Virus record (IMG/VR): IMGVR_UViG_3300025853_000041
Span: 41,182 to 105,181 of that record
Origin: a virus
Strand: one strand, 5' to 3'
Length of the DNA: 64,000 bases
Each line of letters begins with the position of its first letter. Within the stretch, counting starts at the first letter, position 1. The position numbers and the translations under genes were made by a program. A model generated the notes under the pieces. The model did no database searches, was not told the origin of the DNA, and worked only from the letters and a program-made list of their open reading frames with translations. Below are positions 27,745 through 37,336 of the stretch, in pieces.

Positions 27745-30700
27745 ATGGCAGGAATATGTAAAACTACCTTAAATGAGGTAAAGCAAAACTATGAAGAGAG
27801 AGTTGGTAAATATATCAATACTCTATATGGAAAAAGTTTTGAAGAAATAACTGACCCAATGAATCCATTACATAAAGTGAATGGAATCAAGTTTTTAAAT
27901 GTTAAAAAAGACAACATAAGTCCAACAACCTTCTCTATTGAAATTAATAGAGAGGGTTTAAACAAACTTATAATTAAAGAGACCTTCAGAATTGTTAATG
28001 AGGATGTTGATGAAACTTTTGACCCAACTCTTCCACCTGATGATTTTGAACTTCCTGAAGGAATGATGCCTGAAGGTGTCCCTAATATGCCTGGAGTTTT
28101 GCCTCCTGGTATGGTTCCTACTGCTAAGCCTGATTATCCTTACAGATTTGAAGAGACTTTAGCTCATAGAAGACAGTTAAAAGACAGTATTGACAGAAAG
28201 ATTCAATTGCTTCAAAATGAAGAGCTTGCAGAAGAGACTTCTAAACAACAATTGGAACAGATAGCTTATCTAAAAGATATTTCTGTAAAATTATTTAAAG
28301 AAATTCAATTCTTAGAAAAAAATGAAGGAGATGTAGATGCTTTTGTAGATAATATAGCCACAGATATTAAAAATACTATGGGGCTATTGAAAAACCCTAC
28401 AATTGAAAACTTAGAGTTTGCAAGAAAATATCTTCAAATGTTAGACTATTTTGTTAGAGATGATGAGACTGGATTCTTAAAGTCTTCTTATTCGACACTT
28501 AAAGATACTAATCCTGATATACACAATAAAATAGTACAGGCAAGACAAGGGATAACTGAGGCTAAAGATGATTTAGCAGCTAAAGTAAACCTTCAAGTAG
28601 AAGAAAAAATTAAATACCATATAAGACAAAAGGAAGAATATCAAAATGCTGATGAAGCTTTCTTAGAGAGTGAAGCTAAAAGATTATTCAAAGAGCAATT
28701 TGCTGAGCAACAAGAAATTTGGTATGGATTAAAGTTTTACACTAAAATGGAAGATATGGAAGAAGAAGGTAATGTTCTTGTTTCTGTAATTAAGAAAGCT
28801 TATGATGATGCTGTTAGAAACAATGGTAAAAAAGGTGTAGAAGACAAGTTGCTGGCAAAAGAAAAAAGTATAGTAAACAGACTGATTGAGACAGGAAATT
28901 ATGTAGGTAGCTTCTTCAAGAAGAAAGCCCTATGGGATGTCTTTAAAACAGATAATGAAGGGGAAAACAGATTGATTAATCCTTTTACTGTTTCTTGGCA
29001 AAAATTTAAAAAAGCTAATGAAGTTAAACAAAGAGTTATTTCTAAAATATTTTATAACTTTTCAGCAGAATCTTCTGATACTCAATTAGCTGCAATAGAT
29101 AAGCACTATGAAACTTTAAAGAAAGAGGCTGACTTTATAGATATAAGAAAACTGCCTGAGATAATTGCTAACAAAGATTTTGATGAATTTAAAGGCTCTT
29201 TTTCAACTGATGCAGAAGCTCTTGCTTACAGAGATGAAATAATTGCAAGGATTGGAAGAAGAGAATACAATAAACTTATAAAAGAAGCAGAAGACAATAT
29301 TAATTCTTTTATGATTGAAAAAGAAGTTAAATTTAATCAATTAAAAGATGAATATGGTGTTACAAATGGACAGGAATTACAGAATGCAATGTATAGAGCA
29401 GGAGCTGAAAGTGTCTGGAATTTCTATTTACAGAATTATTACACTAAATCTCCTTTTATCTTTGCAGAAAACCACTTTGACCAAGCAACTGGCAACAAGA
29501 TTGCTAAAGTCTATTTTGTTGAAAACAAACAATACCTTAATTATGATGCAAGAGCTAACTTAGAGTATAGTACTTTTATACCTAAGACTAAATATCATGA
29601 TAGCAAATTTGAAGAAAAGATTAAAGGAGACAAAGTTCTGCTAGAAGCTTGGGAGTTAATGGACGAACTTGTAGAATACAGTAATAAAAATGGGGCTGAT
29701 TATAATGCTGATACTGACTTAGATACAGATTTAGGACATGAAAGAAAAAGAACCCACTTATTAACTGATGTTCTTGGTCTCCTTTCTCCAACAGCTTTAA
29801 CGAACCTTAAAAAAATAATGAGGAGACTTACATCAACTATATCTGGTGAAGGTTGGGTTGATGAGACTGCTGAAGACAAAAGAATAGCAGGACAAAGGGT
29901 CACTACTGAGAAGAAAATTATGCAACAATTTAATAAATTGATTGCTATTGATGGTCTCAAGCAAGTAAACATGACTGAAGCTCAAATTGAAGAGTATAGA
30001 GAAAGAGCTTTAAATTTAGTTAATAAGCATGCTGATACTGAAAACCTATTACACAATATTATCACTTCCTCTCAAATGACAGGTTCTTTTAAAGCTAAAA
30101 AAGAAGTAGAAACATATCTACAATTTATAGCAAATCAATTAAGAGGAGCAAAAGGCAGAAAAGCTTTTACAGAAATAGTTGACTTTTTTATTAATAGAAA
30201 TTTATATGCAATTAATAATAGGGGTAAAACTGCTAAAGGCAAGTTTAGAAATGAGTTTGGAAGAAGGGTAAAACATTATCCACATGAACACGAAGAAATC
30301 AGAAAAGAAATCAAAGAGGGTTTGAAAGTTCTAAAAAAGAGAGCTAAAAAAGAACCTAATAATAAAGAACTTGCATTACAGATTGCTGATTTAGAAAAGA
30401 TGTATGAAGATGGAGTTGTATATGTAAATGGTAGAGATGTCACTGAAGCAATGTTATTTAAGGTAAAAGCTTTTACTGCTTTTGCTATAAATGGTTCAGC
30501 TCAGGTTACAAACATGGCTATTGCAAGTGCTAATGCTTATGAAGTAGATGGCAGACCAGGATTTTGGAAAGCTGGCATATACACTAGAAGTATGTCTTTT
30601 GCAAGAAAATATAAGAATATAAAATTAATTACCTCTAAGAAAATGCGAGAACAAAGAAAGATTATGGACCTCTTTCTAAAAAGTGCAGACTTAGTGCAGA

Positions 30701-32409
30701 ATAGTGCAAATGAAATATACAGGGAGCAATCATCCAGATTTGGTTCTGCTGTTAAAGAAGTTATTAAAAATCCAACTAATTTTGTTGGAGAGGTAGAGAA
30801 AACAATTCAAAAACCTCAACTATTAGCTTTACTTACAGAGGTTTTTGTTGAAGACAAAAATGGACAAAAAGTACCAGTTTTTGATGTAAAAAAAGGAGAG
30901 TTTCCTGCATTTACATTAAAAGATGGTGTGCTTGTTTTAAAGAAAGATTTTGATACAAAGAAAAATAGAGATACTTTTATAAGTTTTAACTCTCAAGAGG
31001 CAGCAAATATTTTTGGGGAGTCTGGAAAAATACCTAAAGCTATTGCTTATATAAATGGTGATTATCGTAATTCTACTACTTATTTAGCTGAAAAATATAT
31101 AGTGACTGCAATGACCTTAATGTTTAAAAGATGGGCAATTGCAACAATCTACAAGAAGGCTGATATTTACAAAAGATTAGCTAAAAATGACCAACATATT
31201 GCAGGGAATGGGTTTCAACTATTAAAAGCTGGTATCTTTGCCACAGCAGTAGGCTCAGCAGGACTTTTAGGTGGTGTATTCACTATGCCTGTTGTTATGG
31301 GAATAGGAATTGGTTGGTATGCTATATCACAAAGAAAAGCTTTTCTTAAGCAAATTCAAGAAGACCAAACTAAGTTAGAACAAATCTATAAAAATACTAA
31401 AGAAGTGCAACTAGCAGTTTCTATGGAAAAATATGTTAAGGGTAGTTTAACTATTGCAACTTTAGCTTTATCTACTGCAGCTCAAGCATTACTTAATATA
31501 CCTAGTAGGTGGATAGGAAGAGATGTCATAGATAGTGACAAACTTAAAAGTATGGTTTACATTGATAAGAAAAATCTACAACAAAAAGCAGTAGATGAGA
31601 TACAAGCAGATTTATACTTTTTGCAGACATCAACAGCTTTAGTCTTAAGAAATATGATTTATGGTGTGATGTTACATTCACTTTATTCTTTACTTGACCC
31701 AGGATTTGATGACGATGAAGAAAAAGAAGCATATAAAAAAGCAGTTGAAGCTGAAAAAGGTATTTATTTTGCAGGAGAAGATGAAAGAACTAAAATTCAG
31801 ACAGTTATGGAATATCCTGGACTTTCAACCTATTATGCTTTAAACAACATGTTGGCTTCTTTTGCTGAAGATATGTCCCTTACTGAAAATTGGACAGGGC
31901 TTCAAAGAATGGGTCAAGCAGGTAGTATTGAAGATGCTTGGAATGTTGGAGAAGAGCTTGTAAAGGATGAAGAATACGAAAGAGGTAAAAATGCAGGACG
32001 TAAAAAAGGAGTTGTACTTGCTGAAAGATATGTTACTCCTTCTGCTGTAAACTTATTTGGATTTGGTAACAAAATGGAAAAAGACTACAATACAGAGGGT
32101 ATAGTGGACAGGTCAAACAAAACTAATCTTGAGATAATGACTGATATCCATAAAGAAGCTAAGAAGGTAGCTAAGAAAAACCACGAAGAAGTGGTTAAAA
32201 CTTGGGCAGAATATGAAAGTTTACCAGAAGGAGAAAGAGCAGATTGGGTGAAAAAAGAACTCACCAAATTTTCAAGAAATGAATATCCATCATTAAAACC
32301 AGAAGATTTTAATAAGGATGGTTCATTAACTGCTGAAGGTATGGATAAAGTAAGAAATTATAGAGCTGGTATCCCTGAAGATTTATTGAAAGAGCTTAAA
32401 CTTGAGTAG
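27745..32409 (+). CDS. Large virion cargo protein with membrane segments
   Basis: A 1554-residue protein starting five bases after the RNA polymerase gene. Residues 95-125 form a Pro/Met/Gly-rich linker with ELPEGMMPEG (102-111), almost identical to a C-terminal segment of the upstream giant protein. Residues 150-1150 are mostly charged helices. Three hydrophobic segments (about 1156-1200, 1234-1254, 1296-1320) could cross a membrane. The C-terminus is again charged. It stops at TAG and is the last plus-strand gene. The architecture fits an ejection protein that forms a channel or anchors the polymerase at the host membrane during DNA entry; this is inference, as no family motif is recognised. 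Confidence 0.6.
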   Translation: MAGICKTTLNEVKQNYEERVGKYINTLYGKSFEEITDPMNPLHKVNGIKFLNVKKDNISPTTFSIEINREGLNKLIIKETFRIVNEDVDETFDPTLPPDDFELPEGMMPEGVPNMPGVLPPGMVPTAKPDYPYRFEETLAHRRQLKDSIDRKIQLLQNEELAEETSKQQLEQIAYLKDISVKLFKEIQFLEKNEGDVDAFVDNIATDIKNTMGLLKNPTIENLEFARKYLQMLDYFVRDDETGFLKSSYSTLKDTNPDIHNKIVQARQGITEAKDDLAAKVNLQVEEKIKYHIRQKEEYQNADEAFLESEAKRLFKEQFAEQQEIWYGLKFYTKMEDMEEEGNVLVSVIKKAYDDAVRNNGKKGVEDKLLAKEKSIVNRLIETGNYVGSFFKKKALWDVFKTDNEGENRLINPFTVSWQKFKKANEVKQRVISKIFYNFSAESSDTQLAAIDKHYETLKKEADFIDIRKLPEIIANKDFDEFKGSFSTDAEALAYRDEIIARIGRREYNKLIKEAEDNINSFMIEKEVKFNQLKDEYGVTNGQELQNAMYRAGAESVWNFYLQNYYTKSPFIFAENHFDQATGNKIAKVYFVENKQYLNYDARANLEYSTFIPKTKYHDSKFEEKIKGDKVLLEAWELMDELVEYSNKNGADYNADTDLDTDLGHERKRTHLLTDVLGLLSPTALTNLKKIMRRLTSTISGEGWVDETAEDKRIAGQRVTTEKKIMQQFNKLIAIDGLKQVNMTEAQIEEYRERALNLVNKHADTENLLHNIITSSQMTGSFKAKKEVETYLQFIANQLRGAKGRKAFTEIVDFFINRNLYAINNRGKTAKGKFRNEFGRRVKHYPHEHEEIRKEIKEGLKVLKKRAKKEPNNKELALQIADLEKMYEDGVVYVNGRDVTEAMLFKVKAFTAFAINGSAQVTNMAIASANAYEVDGRPGFWKAGIYTRSMSFARKYKNIKLITSKKMREQRKIMDLFLKSADLVQNSANEIYREQSSRFGSAVKEVIKNPTNFVGEVEKTIQKPQLLALLTEVFVEDKNGQKVPVFDVKKGEFPAFTLKDGVLVLKKDFDTKKNRDTFISFNSQEAANIFGESGKIPKAIAYINGDYRNSTTYLAEKYIVTAMTLMFKRWAIATIYKKADIYKRLAKNDQHIAGNGFQLLKAGIFATAVGSAGLLGGVFTMPVVMGIGIGWYAISQRKAFLKQIQEDQTKLEQIYKNTKEVQLAVSMEKYVKGSLTIATLALSTAAQALLNIPSRWIGRDVIDSDKLKSMVYIDKKNLQQKAVDEIQADLYFLQTSTALVLRNMIYGVMLHSLYSLLDPGFDDDEEKEAYKKAVEAEKGIYFAGEDERTKIQTVMEYPGLSTYYALNNMLASFAEDMSLTENWTGLQRMGQAGSIEDAWNVGEELVKDEEYERGKNAGRKKGVVLAERYVTPSAVNLFGFGNKMEKDYNTEGIVDRSNKTNLEIMTDIHKEAKKVAKKNHEEVVKTWAEYESLPEGERADWVKKELTKFSRNEYPSLKPEDFNKDGSLTAEGMDKVRNYRAGIPEDLLKELKLE

Positions 32410-32430
32410 ATTCAGTATGCAGACAAAAAG

Positions 32431-32460
32431 AAAGAGAGTTAAATTTTAACTCTCTTTTTT
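32431..32460. terminator. Bidirectional terminator between convergent modules
   Basis: AAAGAGAGTTAA pairs with its exact complement TTAACTCTCTTT over a very short loop. A T-run follows on the plus strand, and A-rich sequence before it gives a U-run for minus-strand transcripts. It lies between the stop of the last plus-strand virion gene (32409) and the stop of the last minus-strand gene (32460), where both modules must end. Confidence 0.85.
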
Positions 32461-32897
32461 TATATATTATCCATAATTAATCCCCTTATCTTTGGAACAT
32501 TTTTATGGTCATTGTGTTCCACTTTAGTCCATATAGTAGCTTTAAGAACGTCTATATTTGCTTTTCTGGCTTTTATTACTCTGTGGTATCCATCAATTAA
32601 ATGATACTCTTGTCCAATTTGAACCATACTAATATAATGTAAATCTCTTAAATTTTCATATAAAAGCATTTCTGATTGAGCTTCTTTTAATTTTGATTTA
32701 GACATCTTAATGTTATTGATATCTATAAGCCCAGGTCTTAAATCAAATTTATCTAATTGAAACAACATACCAAACCATTCATTGAAATTGTCCTTATATG
32801 CCAATTCTATTTCTTTCTCCATCTCTGGCTTCATCTCAATTAATAGGTCTTTAATTCTATCTTTTGTCTTTATAAGTATTTGTTTTATTTTTCCCAT
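32460..32897 (-). CDS. ParB/sulfiredoxin-like domain protein
   Basis: A 145-residue protein. The N-terminal half is charged helix. The C-terminal half carries YHLIDGYHRVIKARK (about 98-112), which matches the DGxHRxxA box of the ParB N-terminal / sulfiredoxin fold, known to bind nucleotides (CTP in ParB). There is no helix-turn-helix domain as in plasmid ParB, so this is a stand-alone ParB/Srx domain, a type common in phages with varied roles. It starts immediately after the stop of the upstream gene and is the last gene of the minus-strand operon. Confidence 0.6.
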   Translation of the reverse strand: MGKIKQILIKTKDRIKDLLIEMKPEMEKEIELAYKDNFNEWFGMLFQLDKFDLRPGLIDINNIKMSKSKLKEAQSEMLLYENLRDLHYISMVQIGQEYHLIDGYHRVIKARKANIDVLKATIWTKVEHNDHKNVPKIRGLIMDNI

Positions 32898-33623
32898 TTA
32901 AAATTCTATTAATTTATATGTTACACCAATTCCTACTTGAAATCCAGTGTTTATTGTGTTTCCTACTTTTGTCAACCCATACCCAACATAAGGACCTACA
33001 ATGAAATTTTTCTGTTTTTGAGTTACATTGTATATTCTCATGTCTGTAATATTTGAATAAGGATTTGCATCTTTAGCTGTTGCAAAAGTTTTCTTTTTCT
33101 TAAAAAATCCCTGACTTTCTGAGCCAACAACTATACTAAGATTATGATATGTTTTTAAAGATATAGTTGTAGAATCTTTTGTAGCTCTACTATTTATCTT
33201 ATACCATTTGTCTTCAATAGTTGCACTGTATATTGGGTCGTTATCTACATCCTCAGTTACTTCTGTAACACCTCCTGCATTTATATCTGTCTCTGATGTG
33301 ATTACTCCAGCAGTCCCATTTGAGTCCTTAAAAAGCTTCCTATTCTCTTTTACTAATCTTTGTAATTGTTGAATAGCTTCGTTTTGAGATTCTAAAGCTA
33401 AAAAGGTCTTAGCATTGCTTGTTTCTAAGACTTGAATCTTAGCTACATTTTCTCCATCTTTATTCTTCCAAACTTGTAATTCAGCTAAACTTCCTTCAAT
33501 TAGTGTTTCCTGTTCTGCTCTTAAATTTTTCTCATTAAAATATAGGGTGGCTACTAAAATTAAAGCAGCAACTAAAACTACATCTTTAAGAACTCTGAAT
33601 GTTTTATTTTTATTTATACTCAT
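32898..33623 (-). CDS. Membrane-anchored protein, coiled coil plus beta C-terminus (DUF6808/spanin-like)
   Basis: A 241-residue protein. Residues about 12-28 (VLKDVVLVAALILVATLYF) form one N-terminal membrane segment with a basic start, so most of the protein should lie in the periplasm. Residues 30-100 are predicted coiled coil. The C-terminal part (about 205-241) has GPYVGYGL and GFQVGIGVTY, the alternating pattern of a beta-barrel hairpin. Many Bacteroides phages carry such proteins, often labelled DUF6808 or Rz-like spanins. A lysis role is possible, but no endolysin or holin is seen nearby in this window. Confidence 0.55.
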   Translation of the reverse strand: MSINKNKTFRVLKDVVLVAALILVATLYFNEKNLRAEQETLIEGSLAELQVWKNKDGENVAKIQVLETSNAKTFLALESQNEAIQQLQRLVKENRKLFKDSNGTAGVITSETDINAGGVTEVTEDVDNDPIYSATIEDKWYKINSRATKDSTTISLKTYHNLSIVVGSESQGFFKKKKTFATAKDANPYSNITDMRIYNVTQKQKNFIVGPYVGYGLTKVGNTINTGFQVGIGVTYKLIEF

Positions 33624-33640
33624 TTTTATTTTTATTAAGA

Positions 33641-33674
33641 AAAGTTCTTTGCCTAATCATAGACAAAGAACTTT
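33641..33674 (-). terminator. Hairpin between 78-residue gene and DUF6808-like gene
   Basis: An 11-bp perfect stem (AAAGTTCTTTG with its complement) around a 12-base loop, just after the stop of the upstream minus-strand gene and about 18 bases before the next start. The U-run after it is weak (TTCTT), so it may be a partial terminator or an mRNA-processing or stability hairpin. Confidence 0.55.
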
Positions 33675-33688
33675 CTGTTTATTACATT

Positions 33689-33925
33689 TTAATCATTTAA
33701 AAATGTATCTATTTGATTATTAGTGTAGGCAGAAGAAAACTCTACTGTCCTACCATTAGCACCTATAAAAACCACTAAGTTATTTCGATAGTTAAGTTTA
33801 ATTTGTTTTCCTGTTAAATGGTCAGTGAAATATTTCACATCTTCATCCTCTCTATCATGGAAAGTTAAACCTAATTCTACTAAATACTCGAATAAGTCGA
33901 TATTAGCTACATAAAATTTGCTCAT
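33689..33925 (-). CDS. Hypothetical protein, 78 residues
   Basis: A small acidic protein starting MSKFYVANIDLFEYLVELG with a charged middle (HDREDEDVKYF) and beta-like strands toward the C-terminus. No known domain recognised, no membrane segment. It is followed by a hairpin at 33641-33674 and preceded by dUTPase in the same orientation, so it is part of the late end of the minus-strand operon. Confidence 0.55.
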   Translation of the reverse strand: MSKFYVANIDLFEYLVELGLTFHDREDEDVKYFTDHLTGKQIKLNYRNNLVVFIGANGRTVEFSSAYTNNQIDTFLND

Positions 33926-33965
33926 TTTATATAATTTATATTTATATTAAAAAATGTTTTTGTCT

Positions 33966-34514
33966 TTAAGAGTCTGTACTACCAAAGCCATCTTCTCCTC
34001 TAACATCCTTATAAGGGTCATGTCCTAGGATATAACTCTGTTGGTCAATTGGACTATTTTCCCAAATAAATTCTATATCAGGTCTAGTAACTATTGCAGG
34101 AACTAGTTGTGCAATCCTTTCACCTTTTTCTACTTTATTTAAGAAAGGTGTAGAATTGTATAATATAATTCCAATTTCTCCCTGATAGTCTTCATCTACT
34201 GTTCCTGGTCCATTAAGTACAGAAAGTCCTCGTTTTAAAGACATTCCACTTCTGGCTCTAACTTGTAGTTCAGTGTTTTCAGGTAAAATTGCTTTTATTC
34301 CTGTTCCAAAAAGAATTCTTTCTAATGACCTGAGTTTTATGTATCCTCTTTCATTAAATCCTTCTTGTACTTTTTTTAAATTTTCAGGCTCAATTTCTCT
34401 ATCTCCTCTAAAGACCTTCAAGATTTTAAATGCTGTAACATCCATTCCTGAGGCTTTTTCTGAATAATATTTAGGTTGGTCTGCTCCTTCTTCTATTAAG
34501 AATTTTATCATCAT
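33966..34514 (-). CDS. dut: dUTP diphosphatase (dUTPase)
   Basis: A 182-residue enzyme that hydrolyses dUTP to dUMP and pyrophosphate, keeping uracil out of DNA. All five trimeric-dUTPase motifs are present: ASGMDV (21-26), RARSGM (86-91), GTVDEDYQGEI (104-113), GERIAQL (131-137) and the C-terminal RGEDGFGSTDS. It is about 30 residues longer than usual because of an insert between motifs 1 and 2 (about 32-66), charged and probably a surface loop. The neighbours ribonucleotide reductase and dNMP kinase support a nucleotide-metabolism block. Start chosen at MMIKFLIEEG; the second Met is equally possible. Confidence 0.95.
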   Translation of the reverse strand: MMIKFLIEEGADQPKYYSEKASGMDVTAFKILKVFRGDREIEPENLKKVQEGFNERGYIKLRSLERILFGTGIKAILPENTELQVRARSGMSLKRGLSVLNGPGTVDEDYQGEIGIILYNSTPFLNKVEKGERIAQLVPAIVTRPDIEFIWENSPIDQQSYILGHDPYKDVRGEDGFGSTDS

Positions 34515-34591
34515 TTATTATTTATTTCTGTTATGTAAAGAGAATAAAGCCAATCTTCCATTCCCATATACGAAAAAACTACATTAATCAT
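34511..34591 (-). CDS. Possible 26-residue ORF linking two genes
   Basis: The reading frame MINVVFSYMGMEDWLYSLYI plus six residues starts inside the stop region of the upstream 85-residue gene and ends in a TGA that overlaps the dUTPase start. The end-to-end overlaps are those of a translationally coupled gene, but it is very short and no homologue is recognised. It may instead only carry ribosomes through to dut. Confidence 0.3.
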   Translation of the reverse strand: MINVVFSYMGMEDWLYSLYITEINNK

Positions 34592-34841
34592 ACTGAGTAT
34601 CATTAATCTTTTTGACTATACGATATACACCATCATCTGTCATGAATTGGTGTCCTCTCATAGCAAAAATTTCAATATCCTTATCCTCTAGTTCTTGTTG
34701 GAATATAGGGATATGAAGTTCGTGTTCTTTACTGACTTCTAAATCATCAAATTCAAATGACCTATTATTAGTATCAGTAATTTCTTCTGATGGTTCAGTG
34801 ACCTTTTTTACAAGTCTCCATTCTATTCCATTTACTTCCAT
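34584..34841 (-). CDS. Hypothetical acidic protein, 85 residues
   Basis: Starts two bases after the ribonucleotide reductase stop. The protein is rich in Glu/Asp with a beta-like N-terminus (EVNGIEWRLVKKV) and the segment MRGHQFMTDDGVYRIVKKI near the C-terminus. No domain recognised. Position suggests co-expression with nucleotide-metabolism genes. Confidence 0.5.
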   Translation of the reverse strand: MEVNGIEWRLVKKVTEPSEEITDTNNRSFEFDDLEVSKEHELHIPIFQQELEDKDIEIFAMRGHQFMTDDGVYRIVKKINDTQYD

Positions 34842-34843
34842 AG

Positions 34844-36811
34844 TTATATGATTTCACATGAGCCACCAGCACAAGCAACAGTCTCGTTAACTACTGTGTT
34901 GTCTTCCTCCTCAACAATTAGGGTCAAATCAATCTTGTTTTCTTTAATGTATTTTAATTTTCTATTGAAAACTTCATCATCAACTGTTTCAAAAGGTTCA
35001 TTTTTATATGTTCCTCCATCAAAAGGTAAGACTGATAAACCATTAAAACTGTTTTTATTTTTCCACATCCATTCACCAACAACTTCCCATTCATCCTCTT
35101 TTACAGAGACAGTAGCAGAAACATTATTTGTATTTGGTCCTCTTCTGTGTCCACTATGTACCCAATTGAGGTTCATATCTTTGATTCTTTCAAGAAATGT
35201 AAGAGCAGTTTCATTGTCTCTCAATATAGCCTCTTCAGGTGCTATTTGAGGTATTCCAATAACTGCACTATCAAGTTGGTACTCCATATTCTGTATTAAT
35301 TCAGGATGGTGTATAGACATAAAAGTATGAAGGTCATCTCCAATTTTACATTGAATATTCCTAATATATTTAGGTCCATGCCATGCATGAATTCCAGAGG
35401 CTGTACCTACAACACAAGAAGTTGTTCCTGAGGGCTTAATAGTTGTATTTCTTGCTGCACTTCTGATACCAATTTCTTGAGCAACTCTGTGGTTCTCTTC
35501 CATTCCTATCTCAGCAGCTTTTTCCATATCCAACCCTTCAAGATTTCCATCTGCAACTCCTGTAATTCCAATACCAATCAAAGCATCTTTCTCTGTATTT
35601 GTCTTCCAAATATTTCTAAGATAGTGAAAATCAGTGATACCAGCTTGCAAAGTTCCGAAGAATCCTGCAACTCTAGCTCTATCTTCTAAATCAGCTTGAG
35701 CTAACACATTTGAAAAAGGACCTCCATTTTCATAATAGTTATCCATGTATCCTGTTCTAACTAATAGGTCTATATCTTCATCATCAGCACAACTCATATC
35801 TCCAAGAGTCCCAGCATTTATTTCTGTTAAATTACAGAAAGTAAAAGGTCTCAAAGATATCTCACAACAAGGATTAGTCCCATATTCAGGGTCATTGGTG
35901 AAATAGATACCTGGTTCTCCAGAGTTGGAATCAACAACCATTTGCCATAAAGCATCAAATTCTGCTTTTTTAACCCTATTTCTTAGGATAACTGCAGAGT
36001 TATTAGCTCTTCCTAATTCTGGATGAAGTTCCCACCAACTACCATGTTTAGCAGTTGCCATTACTTTGTCATCCATTGAGAATAGAGCAATTAATGCAGC
36101 TCTACGAATTCCTCCAGCAAGAACAGCATCAGCAATCAAGCAACAGATTCTATGTACCTCAAAAGTTGATAGTTGACTACCATTCTCTTTGTCAGCTAAA
36201 ATTGACTCAATTTTCACTAATGCAATTTTTAAAGGTTCAGGACCAGGAGCCCTACCACCAGCAGTAACAAGTCTTGCTCCTTTCTCTCTAATATCTGAAT
36301 AATCAAATCTTGGAGCTACTTTTGTTTTTCCAAAATAAGCTTTCATTAATTGTTTTATGGCATCAGACCATCCTTCAATAGAATCTCCTATTAAGAACTT
36401 AGCTTTTTTAGTAGGCTTTGTAATCTCAGGCAGTCTTTCAACATGGTGTTTTTGAACAGAGTATCCTACTCCAGTTCCACCAAGTAGTAAAAACATTAAT
36501 TCACTAAAAGCTCTATAATCATCAATAGGTAAATATGAACAATTATATCCTCTAGCTTCATTCTTTTCCATTGCTGGTCCTGCAAATTGCAAAGCCCTCA
36601 TAGAAGGTAATACTTTTTTACTGTGAAGATATGCTCCATTTAAAATAATTTCATCTTTTAAATCAGGATATCTTTTTATCATCATTGTTAAGTATCTATC
36701 TACGACTTCTGTCCAGGTTTCTCTTCTATTCACCTCAGGCAGATATTTTGCATATTTAGTATAAACTACTACATCTGATAATATTTTTTGCGTATTTATT
36801 TCATTTTTCAT
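34844..36811 (-). CDS. nrdJ: Adenosylcobalamin-dependent (class II) ribonucleoside-triphosphate reductase
   Basis: A 655-residue enzyme that reduces ribonucleoside triphosphates to deoxy forms. The active-site layout matches the monomeric class II type of Lactobacillus leichmannii: Cys91 in GYNCSY, thiyl Cys315 and Glu317 in NPCCE, Cys326 in FCNLTEI (11 residues after Cys315, as C408/C419), and the C-terminal redox pair Cys647/Cys652 in CAGGSC. GGTGVGYS (111-118) is the usual Gly-rich loop. No separate small (radical) subunit gene is seen, as expected for class II. It would need host or environmental vitamin B12. Slightly shorter than the ~740-residue family norm. Confidence 0.85.
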   Translation of the reverse strand: MKNEINTQKILSDVVVYTKYAKYLPEVNRRETWTEVVDRYLTMMIKRYPDLKDEIILNGAYLHSKKVLPSMRALQFAGPAMEKNEARGYNCSYLPIDDYRAFSELMFLLLGGTGVGYSVQKHHVERLPEITKPTKKAKFLIGDSIEGWSDAIKQLMKAYFGKTKVAPRFDYSDIREKGARLVTAGGRAPGPEPLKIALVKIESILADKENGSQLSTFEVHRICCLIADAVLAGGIRRAALIALFSMDDKVMATAKHGSWWELHPELGRANNSAVILRNRVKKAEFDALWQMVVDSNSGEPGIYFTNDPEYGTNPCCEISLRPFTFCNLTEINAGTLGDMSCADDEDIDLLVRTGYMDNYYENGGPFSNVLAQADLEDRARVAGFFGTLQAGITDFHYLRNIWKTNTEKDALIGIGITGVADGNLEGLDMEKAAEIGMEENHRVAQEIGIRSAARNTTIKPSGTTSCVVGTASGIHAWHGPKYIRNIQCKIGDDLHTFMSIHHPELIQNMEYQLDSAVIGIPQIAPEEAILRDNETALTFLERIKDMNLNWVHSGHRRGPNTNNVSATVSVKEDEWEVVGEWMWKNKNSFNGLSVLPFDGGTYKNEPFETVDDEVFNRKLKYIKENKIDLTLIVEEEDNTVVNETVACAGGSCEII

Positions 36812-36820
36812 TAATTTAAG

Positions 36821-37336
36821 TTAATTTATATGTTTTTTTAGGTTTGAAAACCTCATTAAAAACTCTGCTTCTGCTTTCTCAGATGTCCAACAATCAATTT
36901 CTCCATCATTCAGTCTAATAAATTCCCACTCATAATGTAGAGCTTGTAAATCTATAAACTTTGTGGCAGAAGAATAAGGATAATTGTAACCATATTTTTG
37001 GGCTAACACCTTACTTAATTTGTTTTCAAGGTCTTTATACCCAGGTAATAACTTTTTTAAAGGTGATGGGCAATCTCCAAGATAAGCTTCAGTTGCATCA
37101 TGCATGAGTCTTTCTAGTCTCTCATCTTCAGCAATTTCGATATAATAATCATGACACCAACAACAATGTTGTGCCACTGAATATAGATTAGCAGTATGTC
37201 CTAACCATCTTGGGATTAGGCTTAAAGCATGAGCTATATCATTAATATCAATTGTATCAGGGTCCATTTTGAGATAATCAAAATAGACACCTGAATACGT
37301 TTTAATACTGTTTGGCATAAATAAATTTTCTTTCAT
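36821..37336 (-). CDS. HD-domain phosphohydrolase (YfbR-like)
   Basis: A 171-residue protein with the HD metal-binding motifs: H in YSVAQHCCWCHDYY (about 52-65), H-D in LMHDATEAYLGDCPSPLKK (about 76-94), and a distal Asp (FIDLQALHYEW). This arrangement resembles 5'-deoxynucleotidase YfbR and related phage hydrolases. Role inferred as removal or recycling of nucleotides. It follows groEL directly and precedes ribonucleotide reductase in the operon. Confidence 0.7.
   Translation of the reverse strand: MKENLFMPNSIKTYSGVYFDYLKMDPDTIDINDIAHALSLIPRWLGHTANLYSVAQHCCWCHDYYIEIAEDERLERLMHDATEAYLGDCPSPLKKLLPGYKDLENKLSKVLAQKYGYNYPYSSATKFIDLQALHYEWEFIRLNDGEIDCWTSEKAEAEFLMRFSNLKKHIN

Noticed and set aside
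34848-35249. Plus-strand ORF of 133 codons opposite the ribonucleotide reductase gene
   Set aside because: The minus strand holds a fully conserved enzyme; the plus frame has low-complexity Ser/Phe content typical of antisense.
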